Made by a program: the position numbers and the translations under genes. The notes below the pieces were generated by a model, which had not been told where the DNA came from, did not search any database, and was given only the letters and a program-made list of their open reading frames with translations. DNA of 42,950 nucleotides from Alloiococcus sp035301245 (GTDB lineage Bacteria; Bacillota; Bacilli; Lactobacillales; Carnobacteriaceae_A). The stretch spans positions 1 through 42,950 of the forward strand of contig DATGUS010000062.1 in assembly GCA_035301245.1 (NCBI GenBank). The letters run 5' to 3'. Positions 32,949 to 41,568 of this stretch are shown here, in pieces (within the stretch, counting starts at the first letter, position 1; every line of letters starts with the position of its first letter).

Positions 32949-33392
32949 TTATGAACTGTAACGTGCTTTTTGTTTGTTTAGAGTACGTTTCACAGTTCCT
33001 TGTAAAATGTTAAGATACTTAGGTCCGTCTTCTTTAATCGTTTGTACTAAATCATCAGAGTTATCTTTAGATAATTGAGCACCGTGTTCTTTTAAAAACT
33101 GTAAAGAATCACTGAGTGAATTAAATTCAGCTTGCAAATCTTCAATATTACTAAACTTTTGATTTGTGTTAATTTTAACTAAATTAACTCGCTCTTGAAT
33201 AACTTGTACTTTATTTTGAAGGCGCTCACCATCTTTACTATATCGACTAACAGTATTTTCAACATCTTCTTTTAGTTTATTGAAGTTATTTAATGTCGGC
33301 GAAACTTTCTTAGAAGCAATAACCCCAACAACAACTAAAACAACTAATGAAACGACTAAAATTGAGAGTGCAATTATATAACCAGTAGACAT
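32949..33392 (-). CDS. DUF948 domain-containing protein (YtxG-like)
   Basis: A 147-residue membrane-anchored protein of the DUF948/YtxG family; role unknown. A single N-terminal membrane segment (about 5-27, IIALSILVVSLVVLVVVGVIA) precedes a long helical domain with heptad-like spacing (about 35-140), in which family residues such as NFNKLKEDVENTV occur. The last part is basic (TVKRTLNKQKARYSS). AGGAGGATA precedes the ATG. It is the first gene of a two-gene unit with the YtxH protein and is divergent from the EIIA gene. Confidence 0.85.
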   Translation of the reverse strand: MSTGYIIALSILVVSLVVLVVVGVIASKKVSPTLNNFNKLKEDVENTVSRYSKDGERLQNKVQVIQERVNLVKINTNQKFSNIEDLQAEFNSLSDSLQFLKEHGAQLSKDNSDDLVQTIKEDGPKYLNILQGTVKRTLNKQKARYSS

Positions 33393-33583
33393 GGTATCCT
33401 CCTAACTATAATTTAAAGCAAAACTTGTAAAAATATCAGCAAAAATTACTTTAATTAGTTAAAAATTATGTAACTAAAGAATACCACGAATTAACTATCT
33501 CGACAAATAATAAACATATTGAATGCTATGATATAAATTGTTATGATAATTAAAATTAGGTAACACTAGTGGGGTATATACAT

Positions 33584-34072
33584 ATGAAAGAAGATATAAA
33601 TAATTTAAGTTTAACTGCTGTTTGTGACGGAGAAGTGATTTCTGTTGAAGATGTAGAGGATATTATCTTCTCTAAAAAAATGATTGGTGATGGTTACGCT
33701 ATATTACCAAAAAACGGGAAGATTTATTCACCAGTAGATGGACTCATTAATGAAGTAGCAGCGACAAAGCATGCTTACTATATTAATTTAGATGATGATA
33801 ATAAGATATTGATTCATATCGGCGAAGATACTTTATTACTTAATGGTAGAGGTTTCACTGTTAATGTTGAAAATGGTATGAAAGTCAGTAAAGGTGATTT
33901 ATTAGGAACGGTTGATTTAGACTTAATGAAAAAAGAAAATCATACTATTGTCATTTCAATTATCTTTCTTTACAATAGCGAGAATGTTGTTGAAGTAAGA
34001 ACTTATCCACAAAAAGATGCGAAGGCCGTTGAAACACTGGCGTGTGATATTAAATATAAGAGTTTACAATGA
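33584..34072 (+). CDS. PTS glucose-type EIIA (Crr-like) protein
   Basis: A stand-alone 162-residue EIIA of the glucose family, which passes phosphate from HPr to sugar permeases. The two active-site histidines are H63 in ATKHAYYI and H78, the phosphorylated one, in ILIHIGEDTLLLNGRGF. PVDGLI and VENGMKVSKGDLLG are family landmarks. The frame can start at a GTG at 33569, but the GGGG stretch nine bases before the ATG at 33584 and the alignment favour the ATG. An extended -10 (TGCTATGAT, 33514-33522) is a possible promoter. No permease is adjacent. TreP in this window lacks EIIA and may use it. Confidence 0.92.
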   Translation: MKEDINNLSLTAVCDGEVISVEDVEDIIFSKKMIGDGYAILPKNGKIYSPVDGLINEVAATKHAYYINLDDDNKILIHIGEDTLLLNGRGFTVNVENGMKVSKGDLLGTVDLDLMKKENHTIVISIIFLYNSENVVEVRTYPQKDAKAVETLACDIKYKSLQ

Positions 34073-34091
34073 TGTAGAATATTTTGATAAA

Positions 34092-34120
34092 TTGAAAGAG
34101 AAATTCTAATAAGGTATAAT
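34092..34120 (+). promoter_or_regulatory. Promoter of the walRK operon
   Basis: TTGAAA (34092-34097) and a perfect TATAAT (34115-34120) with 17 bases between them. Confidence 0.8.
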
Positions 34121-34165
34121 ACTAATGATTGTGAGTATTTCCCTTAAAAAGGAGGACGTTCAAAA

Positions 34166-34879
34166 GTGAAAAAAATTCTAGTCGTAGACGATGAGAAGCC
34201 AATCTCCGATATTGTAAAATTTAACCTTGAAAAAGAAGGTTATGAAGTGGTTGTTGCTTATGATGGAGAAGAAGCTATTCAACAAACAGAAAAAGAGAAT
34301 CCCGATTTAATTGTATTAGACTTAATGCTTCCCAAAAAGGACGGATTAGAGGTAACTCGAGAAGTTCGTAAGACCCATGATATGCCAATTATTATGGTGA
34401 CAGCGAAAGATCAAGAAATTGATAAAGTCCTTGGTTTAGAGATGGGCGCTGATGACTATGTCACAAAACCATTTTCTAACAGAGAACTCGTCGCGCGAGT
34501 TAAAGCTAGTCTAAGACGTCAATCGGTAGTTAATAACGCTGAAGAGACTCAAGATGATAACTCTGATATTGTCATTGGTGACTTAACGATTCACCCTGAC
34601 GCTTATATCATATCTAAGTACGGTGAAACAGTTGAGCTAACGCATCGCGAATTTGAGTTGTTACACTACTTAGCTCGTTATAAAGGTCAAGTTATGACAC
34701 GTGAGAACCTACTTGAAACGGTATGGGGTTATGATTATTTTGGTGACGTACGTACAGTTGATGTAACAGTTAGACGTTTAAGAGAAAAGATAGAAGATAA
34801 TCCAAGTCATCCGAACTATTTAGTCACTAGACGAGGGGTAGGATACTACCTAAGAGATCCTGAAAATCAAGGGAGCTAA
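34166..34879 (+). CDS. walR: Response regulator WalR (YycF)
   Basis: The essential OmpR-family regulator of cell-wall metabolism. The receiver domain (1-about 115) has VVDDEKP at 7-13, the phosphorylated aspartate D52 in LIVLDLMLP, and DDYVTKPFS with T100 and K101. The DNA-binding winged helix fills about 135-235 (ELTHREFELLHYLA, GYDYFGDVRTVDVTVRRLREKIE, RRGVGYYL). The start is GTG at 34166 with AAAAAGGAGG about ten bases upstream. It is the first gene of walR-walK-yycH-yycI, with walK four bases behind. Confidence 0.97.
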   Translation: MKKILVVDDEKPISDIVKFNLEKEGYEVVVAYDGEEAIQQTEKENPDLIVLDLMLPKKDGLEVTREVRKTHDMPIIMVTAKDQEIDKVLGLEMGADDYVTKPFSNRELVARVKASLRRQSVVNNAEETQDDNSDIVIGDLTIHPDAYIISKYGETVELTHREFELLHYLARYKGQVMTRENLLETVWGYDYFGDVRTVDVTVRRLREKIEDNPSHPNYLVTRRGVGYYLRDPENQGS

Positions 34880-34883
34880 TATT

Positions 34884-36773
34884 ATGGGAAAAAAGGTAAA
34901 AAAAGAAAGTAGAATACCTTTTATAAGCTCGGTTAGTACCAAGATTATTTTTGTTATTGTTATGATATTAATATTCGCCCTACAATTTATTGGGGCGAAT
35001 TTTATTACCCAAATTGAGCAGCAACTTATTACTAACTTTCATCAAGAGAGACAAAATCAAGTTAATTATATTAAAATAATGGTCAGACCTTACCTGGAAA
35101 GCTTACACGACCCAGATTCTAGTGAGGAAGTTGATCCACAAACGGAAATTAATAATTTAATTAATGATTATTCAGGATCATTAGTTACTAAATTAAGTAT
35201 TATTGATACCGACAGTACAACTTTAGCACTTAGTGATAATACAAGCCAAGGATTAGTTGGACAGTTGACTGATGATGATAGTGCGCGTAATGCAGTTATC
35301 CAAGGTCAAAGTACCAGTCAACAAATTATTGATCCTGCGACTAATGAACGGCGCTATAAAGTGACTGAACCGGTCTATTCTAGTGAAGATAATTCGACAA
35401 TTATCGGTGCAGTAAATTTAGAGAGTAATATCGAAACGGTCTATTCAGAAGTTGATGAGATTACCATTGTCTTTATTCAAGCGTCATTATTAGCCATAGT
35501 GATTTCCTTGATTCTAGCTAATATTGTTTCTAGGGCGTTTACTAAACCGATTATTGAGATGCAAGAACAGACGAAAAAGATTGCTGATGGTGATTATTCT
35601 GGTGCTCTTACCGTTTACGGTAGTGATGAATTAGGAAAATTATCAGCCCTGATCAATGACCTATCTGATGATGTATCATCTGCACAAGAGTCTATTGAAT
35701 CAGAACGTCGTAGATTGGACAGTGTTTTGACAAACATGACAGACGGGGTTTTAGCGACTGACAGAAGAGGAAAAATAACGATCGTAAACCCTATGGGGGA
35801 GCGATTATTAAATGTTACTAAAGAAGAAATCGAAAATGAAGACATTCGAGATGTTTTAAAAATTGACAATCAAGTCAAATTACGTTCTTTGGTTACCACG
35901 GATAATGAACGTCTTATCGAAACGGGCGAAATGTTTGAAGGGCTACTTTTAAGAGCGACTTTCTCGGCCATTCAACGCGATTCAGGATTTATTAGCGGCT
36001 ATGTGTGTGTGTTACATGATGTTACTGAACAACAACGGATTAATGATGAGCGCAAACAGTTTGTGTCCAACGTCTCTCATGAATTACGCACCCCATTAAC
36101 AAGTATGCGCAGTTACATTGAGGCTTTAGCTGATGGTGCGTGGGAGAATCCTGAGTTAGCACCAAGATTCTTGAAAGTGACACAAGATGAAACAGATCGT
36201 ATGATTCGAATGGTTCAAGATTTACTCCATCTTTCTAGAATTGATACCGGTAAAAGCCAATTAAATTTAGAAATGATTGATATTAAAGAATTATTCGATC
36301 GGGTGTTAAGTCGTTTTGACATGTTGATTAACTCTAATGAGTACAGTGACAAGACTTATTCCATTGATCGTCAAATAATGGACGAGACTGTTTTTGTTGA
36401 AATTGATACGGATCGCTTTATTCAAGTGTTAGATAATATTATGAATAATGCCATTAAATACTCACCCGATGGTAGTAAAATTACTGGTCGTATTAAACAT
36501 AATAAATACACTAACCGCGTTGAAATTTCTATCACTGACCAAGGAATAGGTATCCCTCAGTCAGACTTAAATAAAGTGTTTTCGAGATTCTACCGCGTAG
36601 ACAAAGCTCGATCAAGAGCTATGGGTGGTAGTGGTTTAGGTTTAGCTATTTCGAAAGAAGTTGTTGAACAACACGGAGGAAATATTTGGGTAAGAAGTGA
36701 AGAGAATGTTGGAACAACTGTCTATATTTCACTTCCAATCGTACCATATGATAATGAGGGGGATTGGGCATGA
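34884..36773 (+). CDS. walK: Sensor histidine kinase WalK (YycG)
   Basis: The membrane kinase partner of WalR. The 629-residue protein has membrane segments at about 19-39 and 193-215 with an extracellular sensor domain between them. A HAMP linker (about 216-268), a PAS domain (about 275-385), HisKA with the phosphorylated H399 in SNVSHELRTPLTSM, and a HATPase domain with NNAIKYSPDG, DQGIGIP and GGSGLGLAISKEV follow. This architecture is that of classical WalK. GGGAG precedes the ATG. The stop overlaps the yycH start (ATGA). Confidence 0.97.
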   Translation: MGKKVKKESRIPFISSVSTKIIFVIVMILIFALQFIGANFITQIEQQLITNFHQERQNQVNYIKIMVRPYLESLHDPDSSEEVDPQTEINNLINDYSGSLVTKLSIIDTDSTTLALSDNTSQGLVGQLTDDDSARNAVIQGQSTSQQIIDPATNERRYKVTEPVYSSEDNSTIIGAVNLESNIETVYSEVDEITIVFIQASLLAIVISLILANIVSRAFTKPIIEMQEQTKKIADGDYSGALTVYGSDELGKLSALINDLSDDVSSAQESIESERRRLDSVLTNMTDGVLATDRRGKITIVNPMGERLLNVTKEEIENEDIRDVLKIDNQVKLRSLVTTDNERLIETGEMFEGLLLRATFSAIQRDSGFISGYVCVLHDVTEQQRINDERKQFVSNVSHELRTPLTSMRSYIEALADGAWENPELAPRFLKVTQDETDRMIRMVQDLLHLSRIDTGKSQLNLEMIDIKELFDRVLSRFDMLINSNEYSDKTYSIDRQIMDETVFVEIDTDRFIQVLDNIMNNAIKYSPDGSKITGRIKHNKYTNRVEISITDQGIGIPQSDLNKVFSRFYRVDKARSRAMGGSGLGLAISKEVVEQHGGNIWVRSEENVGTTVYISLPIVPYDNEGDWA

Positions 36774-38089
36774 GTTATAGTAAACTAAAAAGAATACTTC
36801 TAGGAATTTTAATTATTTTAAGTATCTATCTCAGTTTTAGAATCTGGGTACCCAATATATCTGAGGTCGATAACAATGATATCCCAACAGAGAACCGAAT
36901 CCCAGGCACTTTAGTAGACCGTGATATTCATGATGTTTATGCACCAAGGAATTTCATCTATCACGTTGAAGAATCCACTGACCGTGCTGTTGAATTGAAG
37001 CCAGAAGTCTTCAATGATGTCTATACGGACTTTGTTGATTCGCTTCTTCTAGAAGAACTCGAGCCAGGTGACACCATTCCTCATAACACATATTTCAATG
37101 CATTAGTAAACCAATCTGAAGTGATGGAATTTGTCTTTTCTGAATTAATTCCATTTGGTATATTAGCGGACAACTTTAATGAAATGCCTGTCGATTTAGC
37201 GGATACACAATTTAACCGTATTTTAATTGATTTAAACGATGATTCTTTGATACGTTTTTATAATACAAAATCAGAGATAATGGCTGATGTTGAAGTGAGC
37301 GATATGAATTTAGATTTATTGTCAGACCAAGTGAATGCAGACAATACACTTTATGATGTGTATTCACAGAGGTTCCAAGCAGATTTTGCCTATTTACCAG
37401 TTAATCCGGTGACATTAGATTCTCAAAGTTTTTTAGTTGAGCGATTACCGAATAATCTTTATACCTCCTACTTTTTCCCAGATCCATCTGATGTTGAGTT
37501 AAGGGTGTCTAATAATATTTCACGTTATATTGATCCATCGACGGAATTACGTATCAATAACTCAACTAACGTGTTAACCTATTTCAGTCAAATGAGTGAT
37601 TTGAATGAATTGACACGATCAGATCGTTTTGTGACGAGCATTAATGAATTGAATACTGTGGAAAATTGGACGAACGCAATTAAATATGTTGGCATTAACG
37701 AGCAAACAAAAGAACTTTACTTTAGACGTTACTTTAATAACTATCCGATCTTTAGTGACGGTGATTTTTCATCAGTTAGTGAAGTAGCCGTATTTGAACA
37801 AGGCTTAAGTCATTTAAAACTACCATTACGAGTGATTCAGACACCGATTACGATTGAAGAGGATTCAGACAGAACACTAGCTTCAGGTATAGCTGTTGTG
37901 AATATCTTGAGTAACGTAATTGAACCGGATCAAATTCAGGATTTAGCTATCGGGTTTAAATGGGTTGATAGTGAAGAGTCTTCTCAAGTCGTAGAGTTTG
38001 AGCCTATGTGGTTCATTAAAGAAAGTGATGTTTGGACTGATGTTGAGAGTTATATAGAAGCAGAAGGGGGTTCGACTGATGGACTTTAG
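36770..38089 (+). CDS. yycH: Two-component system regulatory protein YycH (WalH)
   Basis: A 439-residue membrane-anchored extracellular protein that with YycI modulates WalK. One N-terminal membrane segment lies at about 8-25 (ILLGILIILSIYLSFRIWV); the rest is extracellular and rich in Asp, Asn and Ser. An in-frame TTG two codons upstream exists, but GAGGGGG lies seven bases before the ATG at 36770. It overlaps walK by four bases and yycI by eleven, so all are one translationally coupled operon. Sequence conservation in this family is low; the position in the operon carries much of the evidence. Confidence 0.92.
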   Translation: MSYSKLKRILLGILIILSIYLSFRIWVPNISEVDNNDIPTENRIPGTLVDRDIHDVYAPRNFIYHVEESTDRAVELKPEVFNDVYTDFVDSLLLEELEPGDTIPHNTYFNALVNQSEVMEFVFSELIPFGILADNFNEMPVDLADTQFNRILIDLNDDSLIRFYNTKSEIMADVEVSDMNLDLLSDQVNADNTLYDVYSQRFQADFAYLPVNPVTLDSQSFLVERLPNNLYTSYFFPDPSDVELRVSNNISRYIDPSTELRINNSTNVLTYFSQMSDLNELTRSDRFVTSINELNTVENWTNAIKYVGINEQTKELYFRRYFNNYPIFSDGDFSSVSEVAVFEQGLSHLKLPLRVIQTPITIEEDSDRTLASGIAVVNILSNVIEPDQIQDLAIGFKWVDSEESSQVVEFEPMWFIKESDVWTDVESYIEAEGGSTDGL

Positions 38090-38957
38090 GAAAGTTGAAA
38101 CCATTTTTATCATTGCTTTTGTATTTTTAAATATCTATTTATTTAATAGTTATATAAATCGATCTAATCTACATCAAGCAACCTCATTTACCGATCAAGT
38201 CAATGTGGTTGATCAAATTAACCAGACTGACATTGAATTACCGGCTTTTGACGAAATAAATCACGATGTTTATACGGTTCAAGCAAATAATAATGATCGT
38301 TTAGCTGAGATGGCAACGAGTTTGGAAGGCCAAGCAGGGTCGATTTCTAGCGATGGATCATACTATACTAGTTTCTTAACGAACCCAATTGAATTAGAAG
38401 GTAACCGTAGCGATGGGTTTACCGAAGAGGATATTAATAAAATTAAAGCGTTTATTAACTCTGATCGTGTTATTCTCGGTGAAGAGTATTCTTACGGTGA
38501 GTACGATATGAAAGGTAGCCAATTCTTGTTCTACCATAATATTAATGGGATTCCAATTATGGACGGTACCTCTCAGATTTCATTATTTACTGATTCAAAT
38601 AGTGATATCTTTTCTTATCATCAACTATATGCGGGGACGACGATTCAACAAGGAGATGAACAAGAGACCATTACAGACTTAGATGCTGTTAAAATCTTGT
38701 TCCAAAATAATGATATTCCTCCAGGATCAGTTGTTGAAAAACCGATTTTATCTTATCATCGCACATTACAATTGGAGGACTTAAGTATGTATACCCCAGT
38801 ATGGGTCGTACGTATTCAATCTACTTCAGGAGATGAAACACTGCGAGTTCATGCACTGAATGAATCAATTATTAGAGAGTCAGTTAATTTACCCACTGTA
38901 GATGATAATCAAAATGCAAATGACCAAAATCAAGAACAAGATGCTACACCAGAATAA
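38079..38957 (+). CDS. yycI: Two-component system regulatory protein YycI (WalI)
   Basis: A 292-residue WalK-associated protein. A single membrane segment is at about 6-24 (VETIFIIAFVFLNIYLFN), the usual YycI opening, followed by an extracellular domain with YQ-type repeats near FYHNINGIPIMDGTSQISLF. The C-terminal about 20 residues are a polar tail rich in Asn, Asp and Gln. Start ATG at 38079 lies inside yycH (eleven-base overlap), with AAGGGGG upstream. A terminator follows, so yycJ is probably transcribed separately. Confidence 0.92.
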   Translation: MDFRKVETIFIIAFVFLNIYLFNSYINRSNLHQATSFTDQVNVVDQINQTDIELPAFDEINHDVYTVQANNNDRLAEMATSLEGQAGSISSDGSYYTSFLTNPIELEGNRSDGFTEEDINKIKAFINSDRVILGEEYSYGEYDMKGSQFLFYHNINGIPIMDGTSQISLFTDSNSDIFSYHQLYAGTTIQQGDEQETITDLDAVKILFQNNDIPPGSVVEKPILSYHRTLQLEDLSMYTPVWVVRIQSTSGDETLRVHALNESIIRESVNLPTVDDNQNANDQNQEQDATPE

Positions 38958-38962
38958 ATGAG

Positions 38963-38994
38963 AAGCAGTCGAGTCATAAATATCGACTGCTTTT
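38963..38994 (+). terminator. Terminator after yycI
   Basis: AAGCAGTCGA (38963-38972) pairs with TCGACTGCTT (38983-38992), followed by TTTATTT. Confidence 0.85.
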
Positions 38995-39007
38995 ATTTGA
39001 ACAGATG

Positions 39008-39037
39008 TTGTATTTAATTTAAACTAAGAAATAATAT
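39008..39037 (+). promoter_or_regulatory. Candidate promoter of yycJ
   Basis: TTGTAT (39008-39013) and TAATAT (39032-39037) are 18 bases apart, directly after the yycI terminator. Confidence 0.35.
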
Positions 39038-39061
39038 TATCGTAGAAATAGGAGAGTAGTC

Positions 39062-39874
39062 ATGTTGAATCATTCAACTGACGACATGCGCATTAGTATT
39101 TTAGCTAGTGGCAGTACAGGAAATATGACGTATGTCGAAACAGATAAAACAAAATTACTAGTAGATTGTGGATTTAGTGGCAAAAAAGCCATTGAATTGC
39201 TGTCTAAAATTGACAGAAAACCCGAAGATTTAGACGGGATTTTAATCACACATGAACACAGCGACCATATTAAAGGGATCGGTGTGTTATCTCGTAAATT
39301 CGATTTAGACATTTATGCCAATGATGAAACTTGGCAAGCAATGGAACATAAGATTGGAAAGATTAACAAGGATAATCGCCATCATTTCTTTAAAGATGAA
39401 ACAAAAACTATTAAAGACCTTGATATTTCTAGTTTTGGCGTGTCACATGATGCTGCAAATCCTCAATTTTATACATTCCAGAAGAATGGTAAACGATTTG
39501 TGATGCTAACAGATACTGGTTATGTGAGTGACCGCATGCGAGCATATTTAAAGAATGCTGATGCCTATTTATTCGAAAGTAACCATGATCTTGCGATGTT
39601 ACGCATGGGGCGTTATCCTTGGTCTCTTAAACAACGTATTATTAGTGACAAAGGACACCTGTCTAATGAAGATGGCGCATTAGCATTGGCAGAAATCGTT
39701 GGTGATCGAACGAAGAACGTTTATCTTGGTCACTTAAGTATGGAAAATAATATGAAAAGTATTGCTCATTCAACCGTTGAAGAAATATTAATTCGAAAAG
39801 ATACTGGTGTAAACTATCAATATGAATTGCATGACACTGATCCATATGAACCATGTCCATTAATTACATTGTAA
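39062..39874 (+). CDS. yycJ: MBL-fold metallohydrolase YycJ (WalJ)
   Basis: A 270-residue metallo-beta-lactamase-fold protein, a suspected exonuclease that follows the walRK genes in most Firmicutes. The metal-binding motif THEHSDH is in the first third, within ILITHEHSDHIKGIGVLSRK. ILASGSTGNMTYVE opens the fold, and LTDTGYVSDRMR and VYLGHLSMENN carry later ligands. The start at 39062 has AGGAGAG seven bases upstream; a later ATG at 39086 matches the shorter start of some homologues but has no ribosome binding site. It lies after the yycI terminator. Confidence 0.93.
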   Translation: MLNHSTDDMRISILASGSTGNMTYVETDKTKLLVDCGFSGKKAIELLSKIDRKPEDLDGILITHEHSDHIKGIGVLSRKFDLDIYANDETWQAMEHKIGKINKDNRHHFFKDETKTIKDLDISSFGVSHDAANPQFYTFQKNGKRFVMLTDTGYVSDRMRAYLKNADAYLFESNHDLAMLRMGRYPWSLKQRIISDKGHLSNEDGALALAEIVGDRTKNVYLGHLSMENNMKSIAHSTVEEILIRKDTGVNYQYELHDTDPYEPCPLITL

Positions 39875-39964
39875 AATAAAGAAATTTATAAATTTTTTTC
39901 ACGTCTTTTTCAAAACTATTCGATAAACTGTGTATTGAGTTAGTCAGAATTGGAGAGGATTGCT

Positions 39965-41164
39965 ATGAATAAACGTTTAAAATCACTATTGTATATGGGT
40001 GCTGCATCTACAACACTAATTGGATGTACAACGATAAATGAAGATACTCAAACTCAAGAAGAACAAACTGAAGAACCACAACCAGCCCAAGAGAAAGAGG
40101 CTGGTGAAACACAAGTATCCGAGGTTAAGGTCTCTGTCGAAAGTGATATCACTGAGGCTGTGAAAGAAGTTGAGAACTCAGTTGTGACTATTATTAATAA
40201 GCAGCGAGCTCAAGACCCACTTAGTCAGTTTGGAATAGAAAATCCACAAGATACTTATGAAGAAGGCGATCTAGATGAAGCGGGAACTGGTAGTGGTGCC
40301 GTTTATCGTACTGATGGAGATCAAGCCTTTGTCTTCACAAATAATCACGTTGTTGCAGGGTCAGATGCCATTGAAGTAATGTTTAGCGACGGTGAAATTG
40401 TTGAAGCAGAAATTGTTGGTGCTGATGAATATACTGACCTAGCTGTCCTTTCCATTGATGCTGAACATGTTGAATCAGTAGCTGAATTCGGTGATTCAAA
40501 AGAATTAACTCTTGGTGAACCAGCTATTGCCGTTGGATCACCTTTAGGTGGCGATTTCGCCTTATCTGTAACTTCTGGGGTGGTATCTGGTGTGAATCGT
40601 ACTGTGCCGGTTGATAATGACCGTGATGGAACAATTGATTGGGAAATGACTGCCATTCAAACAGATGCGGCAATTAACCCTGGTAACTCTGGTGGCCCAT
40701 TAGTAAACGTAAATGGTCAAGTCATTGGTATTAACTCGATGAAAATTTCATCAAATGTTGTAGAAGGTATGGGATTTGCAATACCAAGTAATGATGCAGT
40801 AAGCATTATCAATGAACTTGAAACGAATGGTGAAATTAACCGTCCAGTTTTAGGCGTTTCATTACTTGACTCCAATTTACTTAACGATCAACAAATAGCT
40901 GAAATAACAGGTAGCAATGAACCAATCGATCAGGGAGCTATCGTAGTGGAAGTTGCTTCAGATTCGGCTGCAGCTGAAGCGGATATTCAAGCTGGCGACG
41001 TGTTCACTTCATTTAACGGTGAACCAGTTAAAAATAGTATGGAACTTAAACAGGCTGTTTATACAACGCGTATCGGTGACACAGTTGAAGCAGAAATTAT
41101 TCGTGATGGCGAACCAATGACTGTATCAATTACTATGAAAGAAGAAGAAATGTCAGTAATGTAA
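39965..41164 (+). CDS. htrA: HtrA-type serine protease with PDZ domain (putative lipoprotein)
   Basis: A 399-residue surface quality-control protease. The triad is H128 in NNHVVAG, D158 in YTDLAVL and S242 in NPGNSGGPLVN. One PDZ domain follows (about 300-395, GAIVVEVASDSAAAEADIQAGDV). The N-terminus MNKRLKSLLYMGAASTTLIGC looks like a lipoprotein signal with lipobox LIGC (C21) and then an acidic Gln/Glu-rich linker. Most Gram-positive HtrA proteins instead have one membrane anchor after a cytoplasmic stretch. The frame starts at TTG 39950, but GGAGAGG lies six bases before the ATG at 39965. A strong terminator follows. Confidence 0.94.
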   Translation: MNKRLKSLLYMGAASTTLIGCTTINEDTQTQEEQTEEPQPAQEKEAGETQVSEVKVSVESDITEAVKEVENSVVTIINKQRAQDPLSQFGIENPQDTYEEGDLDEAGTGSGAVYRTDGDQAFVFTNNHVVAGSDAIEVMFSDGEIVEAEIVGADEYTDLAVLSIDAEHVESVAEFGDSKELTLGEPAIAVGSPLGGDFALSVTSGVVSGVNRTVPVDNDRDGTIDWEMTAIQTDAAINPGNSGGPLVNVNGQVIGINSMKISSNVVEGMGFAIPSNDAVSIINELETNGEINRPVLGVSLLDSNLLNDQQIAEITGSNEPIDQGAIVVEVASDSAAAEADIQAGDVFTSFNGEPVKNSMELKQAVYTTRIGDTVEAEIIRDGEPMTVSITMKEEEMSVM

Positions 41165-41175
41165 AAATTAAAATA

Positions 41176-41208
41176 AATCCAGAAGTTATTTGTAACTTCT
41201 GGATTATT
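41176..41208 (+). terminator. Terminator after htrA
   Basis: AATCCAGAAGTTA (41176-41188) pairs perfectly with TAACTTCTGGATT (41193-41205), followed by ATTTTATT. The arms resemble those of the treC terminator. Confidence 0.9.
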
Positions 41209-41249
41209 TTATTGAAAAAATCGTGTTAATATATCAGTTGTGAACAATG

Positions 41250-41544
41250 TTATCCACAATGTGTACAACTAGAGTTAAATCCGATAATCATGGGGTTAAT
41301 CTATCCACAAGTAAGTATTAACAGTGGATTACTCTTTTATTGTAATAATTATAAAGTGAGAAAACATTGATATAACAATGTTTCTGTGATTTAATAAAAA
41401 AGAGAATTGTGAAAAGAAAATGTGGATAACTTGTAGTGGAAAAGTCAAAAATGTAGATGTTCGGTAATAAATACTGTAATAAAGGCATTAGAAATTTATA
41501 AAGGGAACATAGTTGTTAACAACTGTGGATAACCTTGTGTAAAA
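41250..41544. promoter_or_regulatory. DnaA-box cluster upstream of rlmH
   Basis: The 404-base gap before rlmH holds no gene but four strong DnaA boxes: TTATCCACA (41250-41258), CTATCCACA (41301-41309), TGTGGATAA on the minus strand at 41421-41429 and again at 41524-41532. Weaker ones are at 41260-41268 (TGTGTACAA) and 41536-41544 (TGTGTAAAA). Between them are a hairpin AAACATTG/CAATGTTT (41362-41383) and a 14-base palindrome AGTTGTTAACAACT (41511-41524). The cluster is about 28 kb from the unwinding element. No promoter for rlmH was settled. Confidence 0.8.
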
Positions 41545-41568
41545 CGAGTGAATAAAGGGGAAATAATT

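Noticed and set aside
40345..40656. Open frame opposite htrA
   Set aside because: Lies over the conserved protease domain and is explained by htrA codon use.
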